NCBI GenBank assembly: GCA_035222895.1
Contig: JAVYIG010005374.1
Span: 1 to 64,000, forward strand
DNA from: Strongylocentrotus droebachiensis
Taxonomy: Eukaryota; Echinodermata; Echinoidea; Camarodonta; Strongylocentrotidae
Direction of reading: 5' to 3'
Length of the DNA: 64,000 nt
A program made the translations under genes and the position numbers. The notes under the pieces were generated by a model. The model ran no database searches. It was not told the DNA's origin and was given only the letters and a program-made list of their open reading frames with translations. This document shows, piece by piece, positions 34,558 through 46,739 of this stretch (positions are counted from its first letter, which is position 1; the number at the start of each line of letters is the position of its first letter).

Positions 34558-35180
34558 GATAATATAATAATAATATAGAGTATTTGTAATGCGCCAACTC
34601 CACATGAATAATGTGTTCGAGGCGCATGGAGAAGAAAAGATATAAGTACACACAAATACACAAAAAAATGAACAACGACAATGTGAAAGTAAAACTAAAT
34701 CTACTGAAAAGCCGCTTTGAACAAATGAGTTTTGAGGGCATGTTTAAAGCAATCTACACTTGAAATATAACGAATATGTTGTGGCAATTGATTCCATAAT
34801 AGGTAAGGCCCAGCGTGTGCAAATGACCGATCCCCCCATGTTTTCTTAGTTTTCGGAACAACAAGCAATTGAGAATCGGAAGATCTTAAGCGTCTGGGAG
34901 GATTATAAGGCATTAGCAAATTAATATTGTTCTCTGGGGCAGATCCATGTATACAGTGAAAGACAAGCAATAATAATTTAAATACAATACGGGATTCAAC
35001 AGGTAACCAATGTAGTGAAGACAAAACAGGAGTAATGTGAGAAGTACGTCTGGTAAGGAGGGTAACAATACGGGCTGCTGAATTTTGTAATTTTTGTAAC
35101 TGTGAAAGTTGAGATTGTGGCAGCTGAAACAAAAGTGCATTACCAAAGTCCAGTCGAGACGATATGAGGGCATGAACTAT
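34558..35180 (-). pseudogene. LINE (L2/CR1 group) ORF2 C-terminus with 3' tail
   Basis: A 143-codon minus-strand frame (34701-35132) contains LQKLQNSAARIVTLLTRR, LHWLPVESRI, YNPPRRLRSSDSQLL, WNQLP and FKHALKTHLF, the hallmark end of L2/CR1 LINE proteins. It is followed by a 3' UTR and a (TTA)n tail at 34558-34575. The open frame suggests a fairly young but strongly 5'-truncated insertion, absent from block 2. Confidence 0.9.
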
Positions 35181-36650
35181 TTTTTCTGTGGCCGAGCGGG
35201 TTAAATACTTGCGAATAATATCAGAACTTATATACGAGAATGATGAAAATTTCTAGACATTCACAATGATGTTTGAAAGGAATGTCTTAGAAAAACGTTA
35301 TGACTATTGTAAGGATAGGTTACTATTCCAGGAGATTTAGACTGGGAGGAGGTACGTAATTTCAAGTGTAGTAATGACACTCAATTTCGTTCTCTTTATT
35401 TCGAAGTGATTCATAATACAATTGCACTGAAGAACTCTTTACTTAAGATAAGGAGGAGGGGTTCCCCAAAATGAACCTTTTTTGATAAAGGGGAAGAAAC
35501 AGTGTTACATTTATTTGGTGGGTGTAAAATAGTAAGGCCAATCTGAAATTGGCTTATTTGTCACTATATACAAGCTTTTAATCCTTCATTATTTGAAAAC
35601 TTATTTGATGTCCAGAAGTATAAGTTTTTGTCATTTATGTTTTTTGTCTAAAATACTATATTTATGTGAGCACATTTCAAAGTAAACATCCATATTACGT
35701 TGGTTTAAAACAATTTATCAATATTAAAAAACAAACGTAATATTTCATTGCCAAAAAAGAAAGGTAAATTAACATTTCATTTTAGGAAGCTGAAGTTTGA
35801 ATCTAATCTGACATCTACACCATTTATTTCTCTCATATTGAAGATTTTTTTTTTTAATGATTTCCATTCTACAGTATCAGTATTGTTATTATCTATATTT
35901 TTTTTGAAGGAGGGGGGGGGGGGGTCCTTTTTCTGCTTTGTTGTTATTGTTAGTTTGTTCTTGTTTCATGATTCTCTTGTTCATGGTCATTATAATTTAT
36001 CATGGTGTCACATTTTAATTTTTTTTATAACTTTTGCTTTATAAAACGAATAAAACATGTTCCATTTGCTTTGTTGTATCTTTCGCTTTATAAAACAAAT
36101 AAAAAATATCAATGAATAAAACGTTCCTTATAATAACGTCAAAGCCTGTTAGAATACCAAATACTAATCTATGCTTTGTGAAATATCACTAACAAAACAA
36201 CACAGTGCTTTGGTTAATGATTTATAACAGGCACCAGTCCTTTGTATAGTGGGTCTGAATTTCAAATAAGCTTGGTTTTTTTGTTGTTTCGGTAAAGTGA
36301 CGATACCATTCCGATGTGCTTGACGTCATTTCTTTTTTTAATAACGATAGAAATACAGGATAGAGGTACTATAGAAGCAAGAATAGTCCAGTTATATCAC
36401 CTTTGACCAAAGAGGTTTTCCCGAAATTTTGCTACGGACTCACACATAATTTGCGTATAGCTATAGACACAAATTTAGCTCTTAGTCCATTATCCAAGAT
36501 AAGTTTGATGCCCTTGTCACCAATATCCTAATACATGGATATAATAGGTTTCGGAATTTGGACAATGAAAATAGTCCTTCTTTGCCTTTATGAAAACAAG
36601 TTTTACATAATAACCCAAATATTCTTTTCAGTTGTGATCACAGAGTATTC

Positions 36651-38039
36651 GTGACAAATATAAATGCATTCAAACTGTTTAAAATGTTCTATGAACCTTG
36701 GCATTTGTAGAGTAAAGCTCTTTACATAAAATCTTGTACAACATTCTCATACGAGCAAATGCGATGTAAATATGTGCTTTATTCACTCCGTGATGCTTGG
36801 ACCATCAATTCAATTAATTCAATTCAGAACTTTATTTCAGACTCCAGGGGCGGGTCTAGCTTTTTGCTAAGGGGGCGGGGTTGACCCAATGATGATGTAG
36901 AGCAAGTGGACTCAGCTGCACAAGACAGAGGTCCATAAAACATAATGTTACATAGATATATAGGGACAAGAGCTGAGTATAAACACGATGAATATAATAA
37001 CAACAAATCTTACAAAGAGTATAACAAACTAAGGAAAGGAAAGGAAAGGAAAGGAAAGGAAAGGAAAAGGAAAAAGGAAAAAAGAAGGGCTAAAAATATG
37101 AGTAAGAAGTGGACCCAGGGCGCTTAGTTACCCTTGTATAGGGTCAAGGCCCCAGTCCAGGCCATGCCCCGAGATTCGGTTCATTTTCAAGTCAGAACTA
37201 GCCCTATAAATTCGTGTTTTAGACCCATATGATTTAACAACAATTAAATGTTATCCCAGGAAGCCTAACATTAGATTTTTCCCCATTCGAATAGCATTGT
37301 AAAGGCGGTACAAATAATAATAATGATAATGCTTCGTCCTTGATGGCGAGAATGCTCACTTCTATCTCTCTTATATAGCTAATTCATGCGAACAGTTGCC
37401 TCAACCAAGCGTAATCAACTGTTAAACGCATTTGTCATGATTCCTCAAATTTCAATAATAATAATAATAATAATAGTTCAGTTCTTGTATAGCGCATAAT
37501 ACGTCATGAAATAACATCTCTATGCGCTTCCAAAGAGCTTTGGACTTTATTACCCTAGCTTTAGCTCCGGCAGCCTTATCAGCGCACAGTGCATTTCAAT
37601 GAATAATCCTACCAGGTACCCATTTACCTCACCTGGGTTGAGTGTGGCAATTTGTTACTGCATGGCATAGAAGTATCATTGAGCAGCCATGGCGAACGAT
37701 TGTCGCTAAAATTCAACAATCGTTGCTAAGTTTACTTTTCCCTAAAAGTATACAATGAGACATCAACTCCATATGAAGAGTTTAATTCCAAAAGGAGCTA
37801 AATCCACTTTTGATGAAAATTGAGTTATTGATATAATGTTTACTTCAGAGCAAGTCTTTCAACAAAAGTATTTACCAAAATTTTGCGAGCAATTATGAAA
37901 AATAAGCACCTTCTGATATTACTTTTCCAGAGACTCCTGTACAAAATCTGGTAAACAAATTCTTTTTTTCTGACTATAAAAATGGATTTAGCTCCTGTTG
38001 GAATAAACTCTTCATAATTATATAGAACTATGATTGACA
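36651..38039. other. Block 1 spacer with retroposon remnants
   Basis: An element tail starts with TTCAATTCAGAACTTTATTT (36828) and includes a (GGAAA)n run at 37033-37085. A SINE-like piece on the minus strand lies at 37455-37680 (TAATAATAAT tail, TAGCGC, ACCAGGTACCCATTTACC). No host exon seen; the signal-peptide exon of block 2 has no counterpart here. Confidence 0.5.
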
Positions 38040-38965
38040 CAGGCGCGGATCTGAGACCCCCCCCCCCTCCCGCTAAAAAAGAGGGAGGGAAGGAAAGGGA
38101 AAGAAAATGGAAAAGAGAAGATAAAGGGAAGGATAAAGAGGGACAAGAGAGAGATAGAGAGAGAGAGAGAAGGAAAAGAAGGGCAAGGGGAAAGGAGAGA
38201 AAGGGAAAGAAATAAGAACAGAAAAGGGGGAAAAGAATGAGATCGGTGGGGGGAGGGGGGGGGGTGGGGGCGAAAGGGGCTTGCCTCCCAGGCTGCTGCC
38301 TCTGCCCTCCCTCCCCAGCAGAAAAAAGAGAGAGGAGAAAAGAGAAGATAAAGGGATGAAAAAAAGAGGGAAACAAAAATAAAGAAGGGAGATATCAGTT
38401 GCGATTTTCCCGCAAACAAGTTGTGGATCGGGTGGAGGGGCAAAAGGCCCTTGCCCCCCCCCCCCCCCCGCGCCAATAAAAAAGAGAGAAGGAAAGAAAA
38501 GGGATAGAGGAGCTAAAAGGGAACAAAGAAGAGGAAGAAGAAAAGAAAAAGGGTGAAAAGAAGGGGAGATCATTTGCGATTAATCCCGCCAACAACGTGT
38601 GGACCGGATTGGGGGGGGGGGGGGGGGGGGGGGGGCGGGGGATCAGGCAATATACCTATGTAGAGGCCTACGTGTCAGAAACCGTGGAACGGTTGATCAC
38701 GGGGGCTCGAGCCCCACCCCCCCCCCCCACTTTTATGAAATAGTGACCTCCCAGTGCACAAAACAATTAGGTAACAAAATATGCTAATCTGACCGTGGTT
38801 AAATGCCTAAAACCACTGAGCTTCCGGGGGCTCTGCCCCCTGGATTCCACAACTAGTGACCTGCCAGTGTTGGCCCCTGGATATTCATCTGACCGTAATT
38901 GAATGCCTAAAACCCCTGAGCTCCCGGGGCTTCCGCCCTGGACCCCACGCCAATTTTTCTGACAA
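38040..38965. mobile_element. G-tract hAT-like element, inverted relative to 1-835
   Basis: The left end CAGGCGCGGATCTGAGACC is followed by about three purine-rich units (TTGCGATTTTCCCGC, TGTGGATCGG, G tract) that are the complement of those at 270-830. Next comes the GTGTCAG..CCGTGGAACGG..GGGGGCTCGAGCCCC block and then 100-bp units as at 2975. The right end was not resolved. Long ORFs here are low-complexity artefacts. Confidence 0.7.
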
Positions 38966-39734
38966 TTTTTCTGACATGGCAAATTCAACTATACAACTTT
39001 CGAAAGTAAAATTTCTAACCTTGACCATGAACATTCAAAATGGCTGCCGTTTGGGTGACAAACATTTAACAACTTCTTATACATGGGTTTGGGGGAAATT
39101 TCAAGGTTATGGCTACCCCTTTTGATTTTAAAAGTTGCTTAGTTGAATTTGTTATGTCAGAAAACATATTATTAGACACTAAATTCTTGAGAATCGGACG
39201 TGTTGGTGAATTTGACCACCAGTCTAAAGTGCATTGAACTTCATATAGCTCCGTTTAGTCTCATTTCACAAAGCCCCCTATCGTCAGAGTCAGCAGCCTA
39301 ACATGTTAGCCTATGAAATTTTACCCAAAAAAGAATCGTTAAAAATTCATTTTTTGTTTAAACGAAAAGCACATCCACCCCGACGTACGTTATCACTAGC
39401 TCTTTCATTGGAACCCTCATGTCCCAATGACTTTTGAAAGTTCACCCACCGTAATTTGATCAAAATAGGTTGCAAGCTCGTCATTGCCTATAATACACAT
39501 GTGAAACAAGTCGAACTTTGGACGCAGTTTGCCAAGCGATTTTAAGATTATAGGTCAAGCACACGAAGGATAAGAAGCATGAATTATCATAGATCACTTC
39601 TGCTTGGTTCATTATGTCCATTTCATCCAACCCCCACCGTAATTTTTCCATGTAGTAAAAGCAAACACTTTGCCGAGGTAAGCAAAAACATGAATATTCA
39701 TGAACGGTCAGACGATACAGCCTTTTAGTACGTA

Positions 39735-40416
39735 AAGGCCCGGTCCCACTGCACTTACGGATGCAAAGAGGATGTAAAACGTAAAAAAATCTTGCCATCC
39801 GTTGGAAAACGCTATGCATCCGTTGTGTACTCATTGCATACGTGTTTCATACGCTCTATCCATCGAGCATCCGTCCACTGTGATTTCATCCGCGCAAAAA
39901 GTTTTGAGCTGCACAAAACTTTTAGAACGGATGAACTTCCGCCGTGTACGATGTAAATCCGCGACAAATACGAGCAACAAACGTTCTATGTCCGTTATCA
40001 TCCGTTAAATGTCCGCTGTATCCTCTCTGCATCCTCTGGGCATCCTCGCAACTCACATCCGCTGCAGCTGAAAACGGAAAGAGGGAGGAAAGATAAGGTA
40101 CAATGGAACGTCTATACATCGTTAGTAGCACGGAAATAGAAAGGATGTAAGCGTATGCATCTCGTATGTAAAGTATTCAAAGCTGTCATCCACTTCCATC
40201 CGCTTTCATCCGCTAGGCTTCCGATGAACATCCGTTTAACATCCCTGCTACATACTACCCACGTCCGTTATTTTCCGTTCTGTTTTCGCAAATTTTCGCA
40301 AATTTTGTCCATTTCTGGAGCGGATGAAAACGGATGGAGCCACCCGCGAAATTTTGCTCGTCCGTTGTGTCCTTTATGCATACGTTTTGTGTCCGTCGGC
40401 CAGTGGGACCGGGCCA
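39735..40416. mobile_element. MITE with GGCCCGGTCCCACTG inverted ends
   Basis: GGCCCGGTCCCACTG and CAGTGGGACCGGGCC bound a 0.68-kb segment with many internal ATCCGTT/AACGGAT motifs in both orientations. Flanks are TACGTAA and TTACGTA, so the insertion site is palindromic and the duplication length (3 or 6 bp) is ambiguous. No ORF. Confidence 0.8.
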
Positions 40417-40743
40417 TTACGTATAGTGAGTGGGAATGGGCGATGATCCGTCCAGTAGGTAGAGGTCAGTGGTTTGTGCTGGCAATGTTCCAGCGAGCGA
40501 AAATGAGACAATCGGAGCAATATGTTTGACCATAGCGCCCTCGTTTAAGGTCGGAGATATAGCAAAGTATACATTTTTGGAATCCTCGTGACCAGACGAG
40601 TAATTTAATATGCATCTCGACACGATTTGAATATATTTAAATTTCGACCCCTGTTTGACCTTTGTTGGCCCCTCACGAAACTGCCCGGGATTTTCAAGGG
40701 GGCAGCCCAAGTCACAAAACCACTTTCAAACCTTTGTTCTCAG

Positions 40744-40927
40744 AGATTGGTCACGGGACCTACAGGCTGGTCTCCTACTATCAGATCATGACAGATCATG
40801 TAATCCTTTGAAATCATGCAAACTTTTTGTTAATTCATCAAATTGTAAACAAGTAAACGAAGAGGAGAACCTCCTAGAAATCCAAGGCTTATCACAAATT
40901 TATGCTGGAAAAAGTTACAGTTTTTAA
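40744..40927 (+). CDS. Candidate terminal exon (about 60 aa), uncertain
   Basis: A splice acceptor (CTTTGTTCTCAG) precedes an open frame in phase 2, DWSRDLQAGLLLSDHDRS..NEEENLLEIQGL..GKSYSF followed by TAA. Phase 2 and the EEENxLE phrase are also seen in the tail exon at 20250, and it lies just before block-1 homology begins at 40967. No TM exon was found upstream and block 2 has no copy, so it may be a chance frame. Confidence 0.25.
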
Positions 40928-42030
40928 ATGATATCCTGGCAAAAAGTAGGCCTATACACCGAATCATTCAATACATCAGGTTTAGCCTCATTCGATCACT
41001 AATGTATACTAAATGTATACTAAATGTATAAAGGTATACACTTTGGAAGATTTCCATCAAAGGTGATATAAAACGGGTGTTCACAAGTTTACAGTCGATA
41101 GTAATTATCAACGTTTTTATTGCAATAAGAAATAAAGTGATAGAGATAAATGGGAATATCCAATATACCTCTGATTTCCCCCTCGTTTTGAGTTCAGCTT
41201 GTTCCGACTGATTGCGCACCTTTTGGTAAATATTCAAATTAAAAAATGTCTTTAAGTGGGCATATAACGACTATTAGTTGAAGTGGCAGATCCAGGGGGG
41301 GGGGGGGGGGCTCCGGCCCCCACCCCCTGGCAAAAAAAAGAAGGAAAAAAAAGAGGGAAATATTTTTTGTGTGTTCTTTTTGTTTGTTATTGTGCTAAAG
41401 AAAGCAACAACAAAAGTGCTCCTTTTTTATATTTTTTTTTATTGCAGTAGGAAATAACGAGATAGAGATCTATGGGAATATCCAATATACCTCTGATTTC
41501 CCCCTCGTTTTGAGTTCAGCTTGTTTCGACTGATTGCGCACCTTTGTGTAAATATTCAACGAAATGTTTGTTAACGCGAATGATATGTAAGAATTCTATC
41601 AAAATCGTCTTCAATAAAATATTTATGAATTGATGACACAGTGATATTCATATTGTTATATTTTAAAAAAAGAAGCTTTTTTTGCCTTTATTCAGATTTT
41701 CATATACAAAATGATGAAGAGGAACATGATTGTTCTTACAGTATAAACATAGTACATTGTGTCATACATTAGGAACACAGAGATTAACAAAAATAATATT
41801 GTCATAAATATCCATCTTATATAGACCCTAGTACATAATCAATCAAGTATACAAATTGTGATACAATACTGCAATTTGGGAAAAAAAGAAAAAGATTTTC
41901 AATATAAAAAAAGTAAAAGGTGACGTAATACTTCATATTAATATTTTCGAATACAACATTATAAAAAAGGAACATTTTTAAAAATAGTATTAACATATCT
42001 CCTATGCAAATTAATAAGTTCAATATACAC

Positions 42031-42558
42031 TAAAGGTACTATGTCCCTTTTGCAGCCGACCTCAAATGCTGTAGAACTTTGCAGGAATTATGAATATGTC
42101 ATGTATGTCATATCTGTGAAATTTAAACGTTAGCAGTGTCCTCATATTCAAATTATGCAAGGAAAACCGTTTACTTGCTAGACTTCACTGTCAGACACTT
42201 TTGAGTGACTGACTGGCTTTTTTTCTTCTTTGGTAATAACATACATGAAAAGAGTTGTAAAGGGTACATGAGTATTTGTCTACATCAATAACCCACTTCT
42301 TGTGATGGCCAAGATTAAACTGATTGAATCTTTGCGCAGCATAAAACGTATGACCATTCGGTACAATTGTCTGAATATCAAGACTATTACTTTTAGGCTC
42401 TATAGCCCTAAAGTCGATTTGACAACTAATCCCACTTGAAGACATTTTCAAGCCCCACCTTTTTTTAGGGAAGTTCTAAATTAGTATTATCTTTCAAATG
42501 CAGTTGGAATTTAACTTTTTCATTTTTTTGGCCTGCAAATGGGACATAGTCCCTTTAA
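42031..42558 (-). mobile_element. MITE-K, full copy
   Basis: Ends TAAAGGTACTATGTCCCTTT and the complement of GCAAATGGGACATAGTCCCT. It carries the intact family ORF (42191-42451, 86 codons, minus strand) and is near-identical to 16382-16919 with a small deletion. It lies in the intron expansion of block 1 that block 2 lacks. Confidence 0.9.
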
Positions 42559-43339
42559 GCAAAATAAATTACAAAATCTCATATAAACAAAAAGTGTAAG
42601 GTGAAGGTGCTGCTTCATAACCCATAATAAATCAATTTGTTATATCTACATAGAATGACATGGTGCATTTTGTTTAACTCCTAGATTTTATTATTATTAT
42701 ATGAGGGTATTGTATTTATTTAGCGGGTCTGTAACTATACTGTTGTAATTAAACAAAAACATAACAAAAAACAAGCAAACGACGATAATAGATAAGGCCT
42801 AAAATAAAAATTTGTTATATTGCCCTTTGGGTGCCAAAACATGGGTCGGTCGGTCGGAAAGTTTTTTTTTTTTTAAATTTAACTTTTTCTTTTGTCGCCC
42901 TGTTTAGGCCGATACTTTTCAGATTTGAATGTTTTTTTGTTTCTTTTCTTCCCCACCTCATTTGACTGATATTTCTCAGTTTTTAATGCTTTAATACATG
43001 TGTTTCAACGTCATCATCCCATTAATATCTTTTTCACCTCATAATCATCCATGTTTCGCACGAGTGAGAATTTTGGACTAATTTGATTTTATGCATTTAT
43101 ATCCCATTTAAACAAACAAAATACATATTTTGTATTCATTAATCAAAAAAAATCTAAAAAACGGTTTATTTTTTTATTTTTTTTAAATGCCGACCGTAGA
43201 TTTTCTAGATTTTTGGGTCGGTCGCAAAGGGCAATACAATTTTGTTATATTTTAGGCCTAAGTGTCAGGATCAATGAGAAAGTGAGAAAGTGAGCTAGCA
43301 GGAATTAAAACACAAAAAATGTATATATACAATCAGCCC
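42559..43339. other. Unclassified intronic insertion sequence
   Basis: Repetitive phrases GGTCGGTCGG (42844) and GGGTCGGTCGCAAAGGGCAA (43206) bound a T-rich segment: TTGCCCTTTGGGT at 42821 and the CAAAGGGCAA complement at 43216 suggest a small inverted-repeat element of about 0.4 kb. No ORF. Confidence 0.4.
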
Positions 43340-43855
43340 CACTGGAACTATGTCACATTTGCAGGCCAAACAAATGGAAAGGTTAAATTCCAACGGCATA
43401 TGAAAAACAAAAGTAATTTAGAACTTCACTCAAAACGAAAGGGCTTGTAAATGGCTTTTAGTGGGAAAAAACGACCATTAGTTGTCGAATCGACTTAAGT
43501 GATTGCCATCACCTAAGTAATAGTCTGATTTTAAGACCCTTTTACCGAATGGTCGTACGTTTTGTGCTGCACAAAGATTAAATCAGTTTAATTTTTTCCA
43601 TTACAAGTGGTGGGTTATTGAAGTAGACAAATGCTTATATACCTGTTACAGCTCATTTTATGTGTTTTATTACCAAAGAAAAAAGGATGTCAGTCAGTCA
43701 CTCAATTTTTGCCGACAATTGAAGTCTAGAAGGTAAACGGGTTTCCTTGCATAATTTGAATACTAGGACATACATGTAGGCCTACATGGAATATTCACAA
43801 TTCGTTCAAAGTTCTACAGAATTTGATGTTGGCTGCAAAAGGGACTTATCTTTAA
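43340..43855 (+). mobile_element. MITE-K, inverted and diverged copy
   Basis: Orientation is opposite to the copies at 16382 and 42031: it starts GGAACTATGTCACATTTGCA and ends GGCTGCAAAAGGGACTTATC. The family ORF is broken by stops (for example GGCTTTTAG near 43455). It is older than its neighbours. Confidence 0.85.
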
Positions 43856-44151
43856 GCGACGAGAATCAAGGTAATATACAATGTAAAAGTATATACACAT
43901 AGACTGGGTGCGAAACCCCCTCTCTCGACGCTCTTCCTTACAGCTTTGGGTGTTATCTAAAGCTATTGTTGAAATTCATACCTTTCTCCTTTATGTAATA
44001 AGCTAAAAAGCAAAATCCGAAATGAACTAATATTTTGTCAGTTTTAAATGTATTCAATGTAATCGAGAACAAAAATAGTTGAAAGCCAGCAGTTGTAATA
44101 CAGTATCTATAATTCCCGGTCTGTTTCTTTCCATCTCATTTCCATATGAAG

Positions 44152-44343
44152 GTGCTGAATGCTCTGTCGGGAAACTACCATATCACCTCATATCGCTGAT
44201 TGATGGCACCTGCGAGACCGATGCTAGTGCATCATGTAATACAGTGTGCATGTTTGAGTGTGACGCAGGATACACCATCACTCACAATGAATCCATCATC
44301 TGTAAAATAGGAATGTTTACACCTGTCATTCCATGATGCGATG
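44152..44343 (+). pseudogene. Sushi/CCP exon copy 1 with nonsense codon
   Basis: Phase 1-1 exon of 192 bp between TTTCCATATGAAG and a GTAAGA donor. It encodes CSVGKLPYHL, CMFECDAGYTITHNES and CKIGMFTPVIP as in the intact paralogue at 61013, but TGA (44334-44336) replaces the TCG serine codon two codons before the end. A read-through or skipped exon would be in frame because its phases match. Neither a signal-peptide nor an EGF partner was found in block 1, so this gene copy looks dead, or this exon is dispensable. Confidence 0.85.
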
Positions 44344-44620
44344 GTAAGATTTTTCATGGATTTTTCATGAAATTGTATCACTGGGATAGGCTCTTCAGTG
44401 TGCCAAGGCCTGGCAGAGCATTTGAGGACACGAAAGAAGAATACAAAGTGTATATATCCTTTTCTTGAACATGATATTATTTATTTTTGGTGCTTGATAA
44501 ATCTTTATAGATATTTATCACAACTATAACATTTTAGATGGTTACCATTTCGTGTTTTTTCTTTTCTTTTTACTTTCTTCTTTTGTTTCTTCATTTTCAT
44601 TTTTAAAATTCAGTTATGAG

Positions 44621-44842
44621 TTATGAGTTTTTGATCGATCGAGTGGGTGGTTCATGCACAACATTACTTATTATAGGCTCTGTATAAGCTTGGCTTGTTA
44701 GAACTCTTGTGAGTAATGTGCCGCGGGATTCCATATCCTTAAACTGCTGGCGAACAGAGCAACAAGACCAAGCTCTGTAATTATTAGGATCTCTGTCCAG
44801 TAGTGCCGTGTTTGTGCCATCGAACTGGATCGACCAAATCAA
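44621..44842 (-). CDS. Unrecognised ORF remnant (73 aa)
   Basis: The minus-strand frame encodes MIWSIQFDGTNTALLDRDP, NNYRAWSCCSVRQQF and SRGTLLTRVLTSQAY. Composition is protein-like rather than low complexity, but I recognise no family. It could be a transposon-derived piece. No splice sites were assigned. Confidence 0.25.
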   Translation of the reverse strand: MIWSIQFDGTNTALLDRDPNNYRAWSCCSVRQQFKDMESRGTLLTRVLTSQAYTEPIISNVVHEPPTRSIKNS

Positions 44843-45012
44843 TTGATTCAGAATATATATATATGCAATATTTTTTCCCGTAACATGAGAGTAATTTTAA
44901 TAGTTTCATACTATTAATTAAATGTAATGTTAACTGTTATTGTATAATTGTTTTAAATGGGGGCACGCTACAAGAGTCCTATCTCGCACCCCGGGGCAAC
45001 GTGTCTGACACG

Positions 45013-46732
45013 TATGGGGCGCCAAGTGTTACCCTAGTTTTTTGGTATAAAATCACCTCATTTTGTTACAAAATTTTTACCGAATTCATTTTGTTACAAA
45101 ATGATTTTTACCGAATTCATTCTGTTACAAAATCATTTTACCGAATTCATTTTGTTACAAAATGATTTGTACCGAATTCATTTTGTTACAGAATGACTTT
45201 TACCGAATTCATTTTGTTACAAAATGACTTTGTACCGAATTCATTCTGTATTACAAAATATTTTTCTTTTGTGGACGGAATACATTTCGTACCGAGCTCA
45301 TTTTCATTCTGTGTACGAAATTATAGTCCGTGCATATAGTTTTGTGTCCGCGGAATGCACGGCCAGTGAACAGTTGATGCTTGGGGGAGAGGGGACTAAT
45401 TATTAACCTTGATAATAACTTGTGTTCATACTGCACGCACTGCCACATCCTGATAACACACTAGTAGCGTATGGATGGTGTGGGTGTGTCTACACTCAAT
45501 AATACCAAGATACTGGAAGTTAAAGTTAATCTGGACATAAACAAAGCGTTTCGCTAAAAATTTTGGCTAAGAATTTTGTATAAGTAAGCAAAAGACAAAA
45601 ATACTGACGGCATTAATTATTATTGTTATTGAGAGAATATAGTTTAATAAACTATATTCTCTCAATAATACATACTCATAAAGCGCACTTAGTTAATAAC
45701 TTACTCAAGGCGCTATATAAAACAAAATACACAAATCTCTCTACAGAATTGTAACAATATAATATCAAATTGTGGGCCCTAATGCAGGCTCTTTGGAACC
45801 TGTAAAAGTATGACGAGAAAAAAGATATGCATAACTATAAATATTTGCAAGGTGTAAATCTGTATTGTTCTTTGTAATATACCCTGGAGGACTTGGGAGG
45901 GGGTAGCGGGAGGGGCTGGTGGTATCGAGAGGGAGTGATGAGGCGAGGGGGTCGATAAGGAATATAGTGCATAAATTACTATGAATTTGGACCCATGGAA
46001 GAATTCCGTCCACAAGAAAAAACATTTTGTATTACAGAATGAATTCCGTACACAGAATTAAAATGAGTACGCGTACGAAATATATTCCGTCCACCAAAAA
46101 AAATTGTATTACAGAATGAATTCGGCACAAAGTCATTTTGTATTACTAAGTGTGGACACACCATGTGTACGCTACTAGTGTGTTGTCAGGATGTGGCAGT
46201 GCGTGCAGTATGAACACAACTTCTTATCAAGGCTAATACTTAATCCCCTCTCCCCCAAGCATCAACTGTTCACTGACCGTGCATTCCGCGGACACAAAAC
46301 TATATGCACGGACTATAATTCCGTACACAGAATGAAAATGAGTTCGGTACGAAATGTATTCCGTCCACACAAAAAAAAACATTTTGTAATACAGAATGAA
46401 TTCGGTACAAATCATTTTGTAACAAAATGAATTCGGTAAAATGATTCTGTAACAAAATGAATTCGGTAAAATGATTGTGTAACCAAATGAATTCGGTAAA
46501 AATCATTTTGTAACAAAATGAATTCGGTAAAATTTTTGTTACAAAATGAATTCGGTACAAATCATTTTGTAACAAAATTTATTTTGTTACAAAATATTTT
46601 TTTTTAGTTCATTTTGTAACAAAATAAATTTGGTACAAATCATTTTGTAACAAAATTAATTCGGTACAAATTTTGTAACAAAATGAGGTGATTTTATACC
46701 CCAAAAACTAGGGTAACACTTGGCGCCCCATA
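45013..46732. mobile_element. Foldback element FB3 with tandem-repeat arms
   Basis: The ends TATGGGGCGCCAAGTGTTAC and its complement (to 46732) lead into arrays of a roughly 30-bp monomer, TTTTGTTACAAAATGA plus TTTTACCGAATTCA: about seven units on the left (45050-45260) and ten on the right (46390-46690). Inner arms (45260-45500 and 46140-46385) are unique and inverted, sharing CAACTGTTCACTG..GTGCATTCCGCGGACA. The spacer contains a perfect hairpin. No transposase. Confidence 0.9.
45627..45668. repeat. Perfect hairpin in the FB3 spacer
   Basis: TATTGAGAGAATATAGTTT and its exact complement meet at a few A/T bases. It is followed by ATAAAGCGCACTTAG and AAGGCGCTATATAA, a phrase often seen at SINE ends. 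Confidence 0.85.
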
Positions 46733-46739
46733 GCCTGGT

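Larger units (their letters stand above)
33175..36650 (+). repeat. Tandem block 1, second collinear part
   Basis: Matches 55728-58190: both begin ATAATGTTCAACATGTTTAT, share TTGCTTCCTTTTTAAGGA, CAAAATCCGTACAA and TTGATGTCCAGAAG, and end near AAGCATC/GATGCCC..CACCAATATCCTAAT. Private insertions are the SINE at 33607, the LINE tail at 34558 (block 1) and the SINE at 56068 (block 2). Coding content is not apparent. Confidence 0.85.
40967..44360 (+). repeat. Tandem block 1, third collinear part (contains sushi exon copy 1)
   Basis: Matches 60430-61215 (and 59597-59640 at its left edge): ACTTTGGAAGATTTCCATCA, GGGAATATCCAATATACCTC, CACATAGACTGGG, GAGAACAAAAATAGTTGAAA and the sushi exon itself. Insertions at about 41240-41440 and 41660-43890 expand it to 3.4 kb from under 0.8 kb in block 2. 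Confidence 0.9.

Noticed and set aside
37840..38595. Long minus-strand ORFs (up to 178 aa)
   Set aside because: They follow the purine-rich units of a hAT-like element and have no domain.
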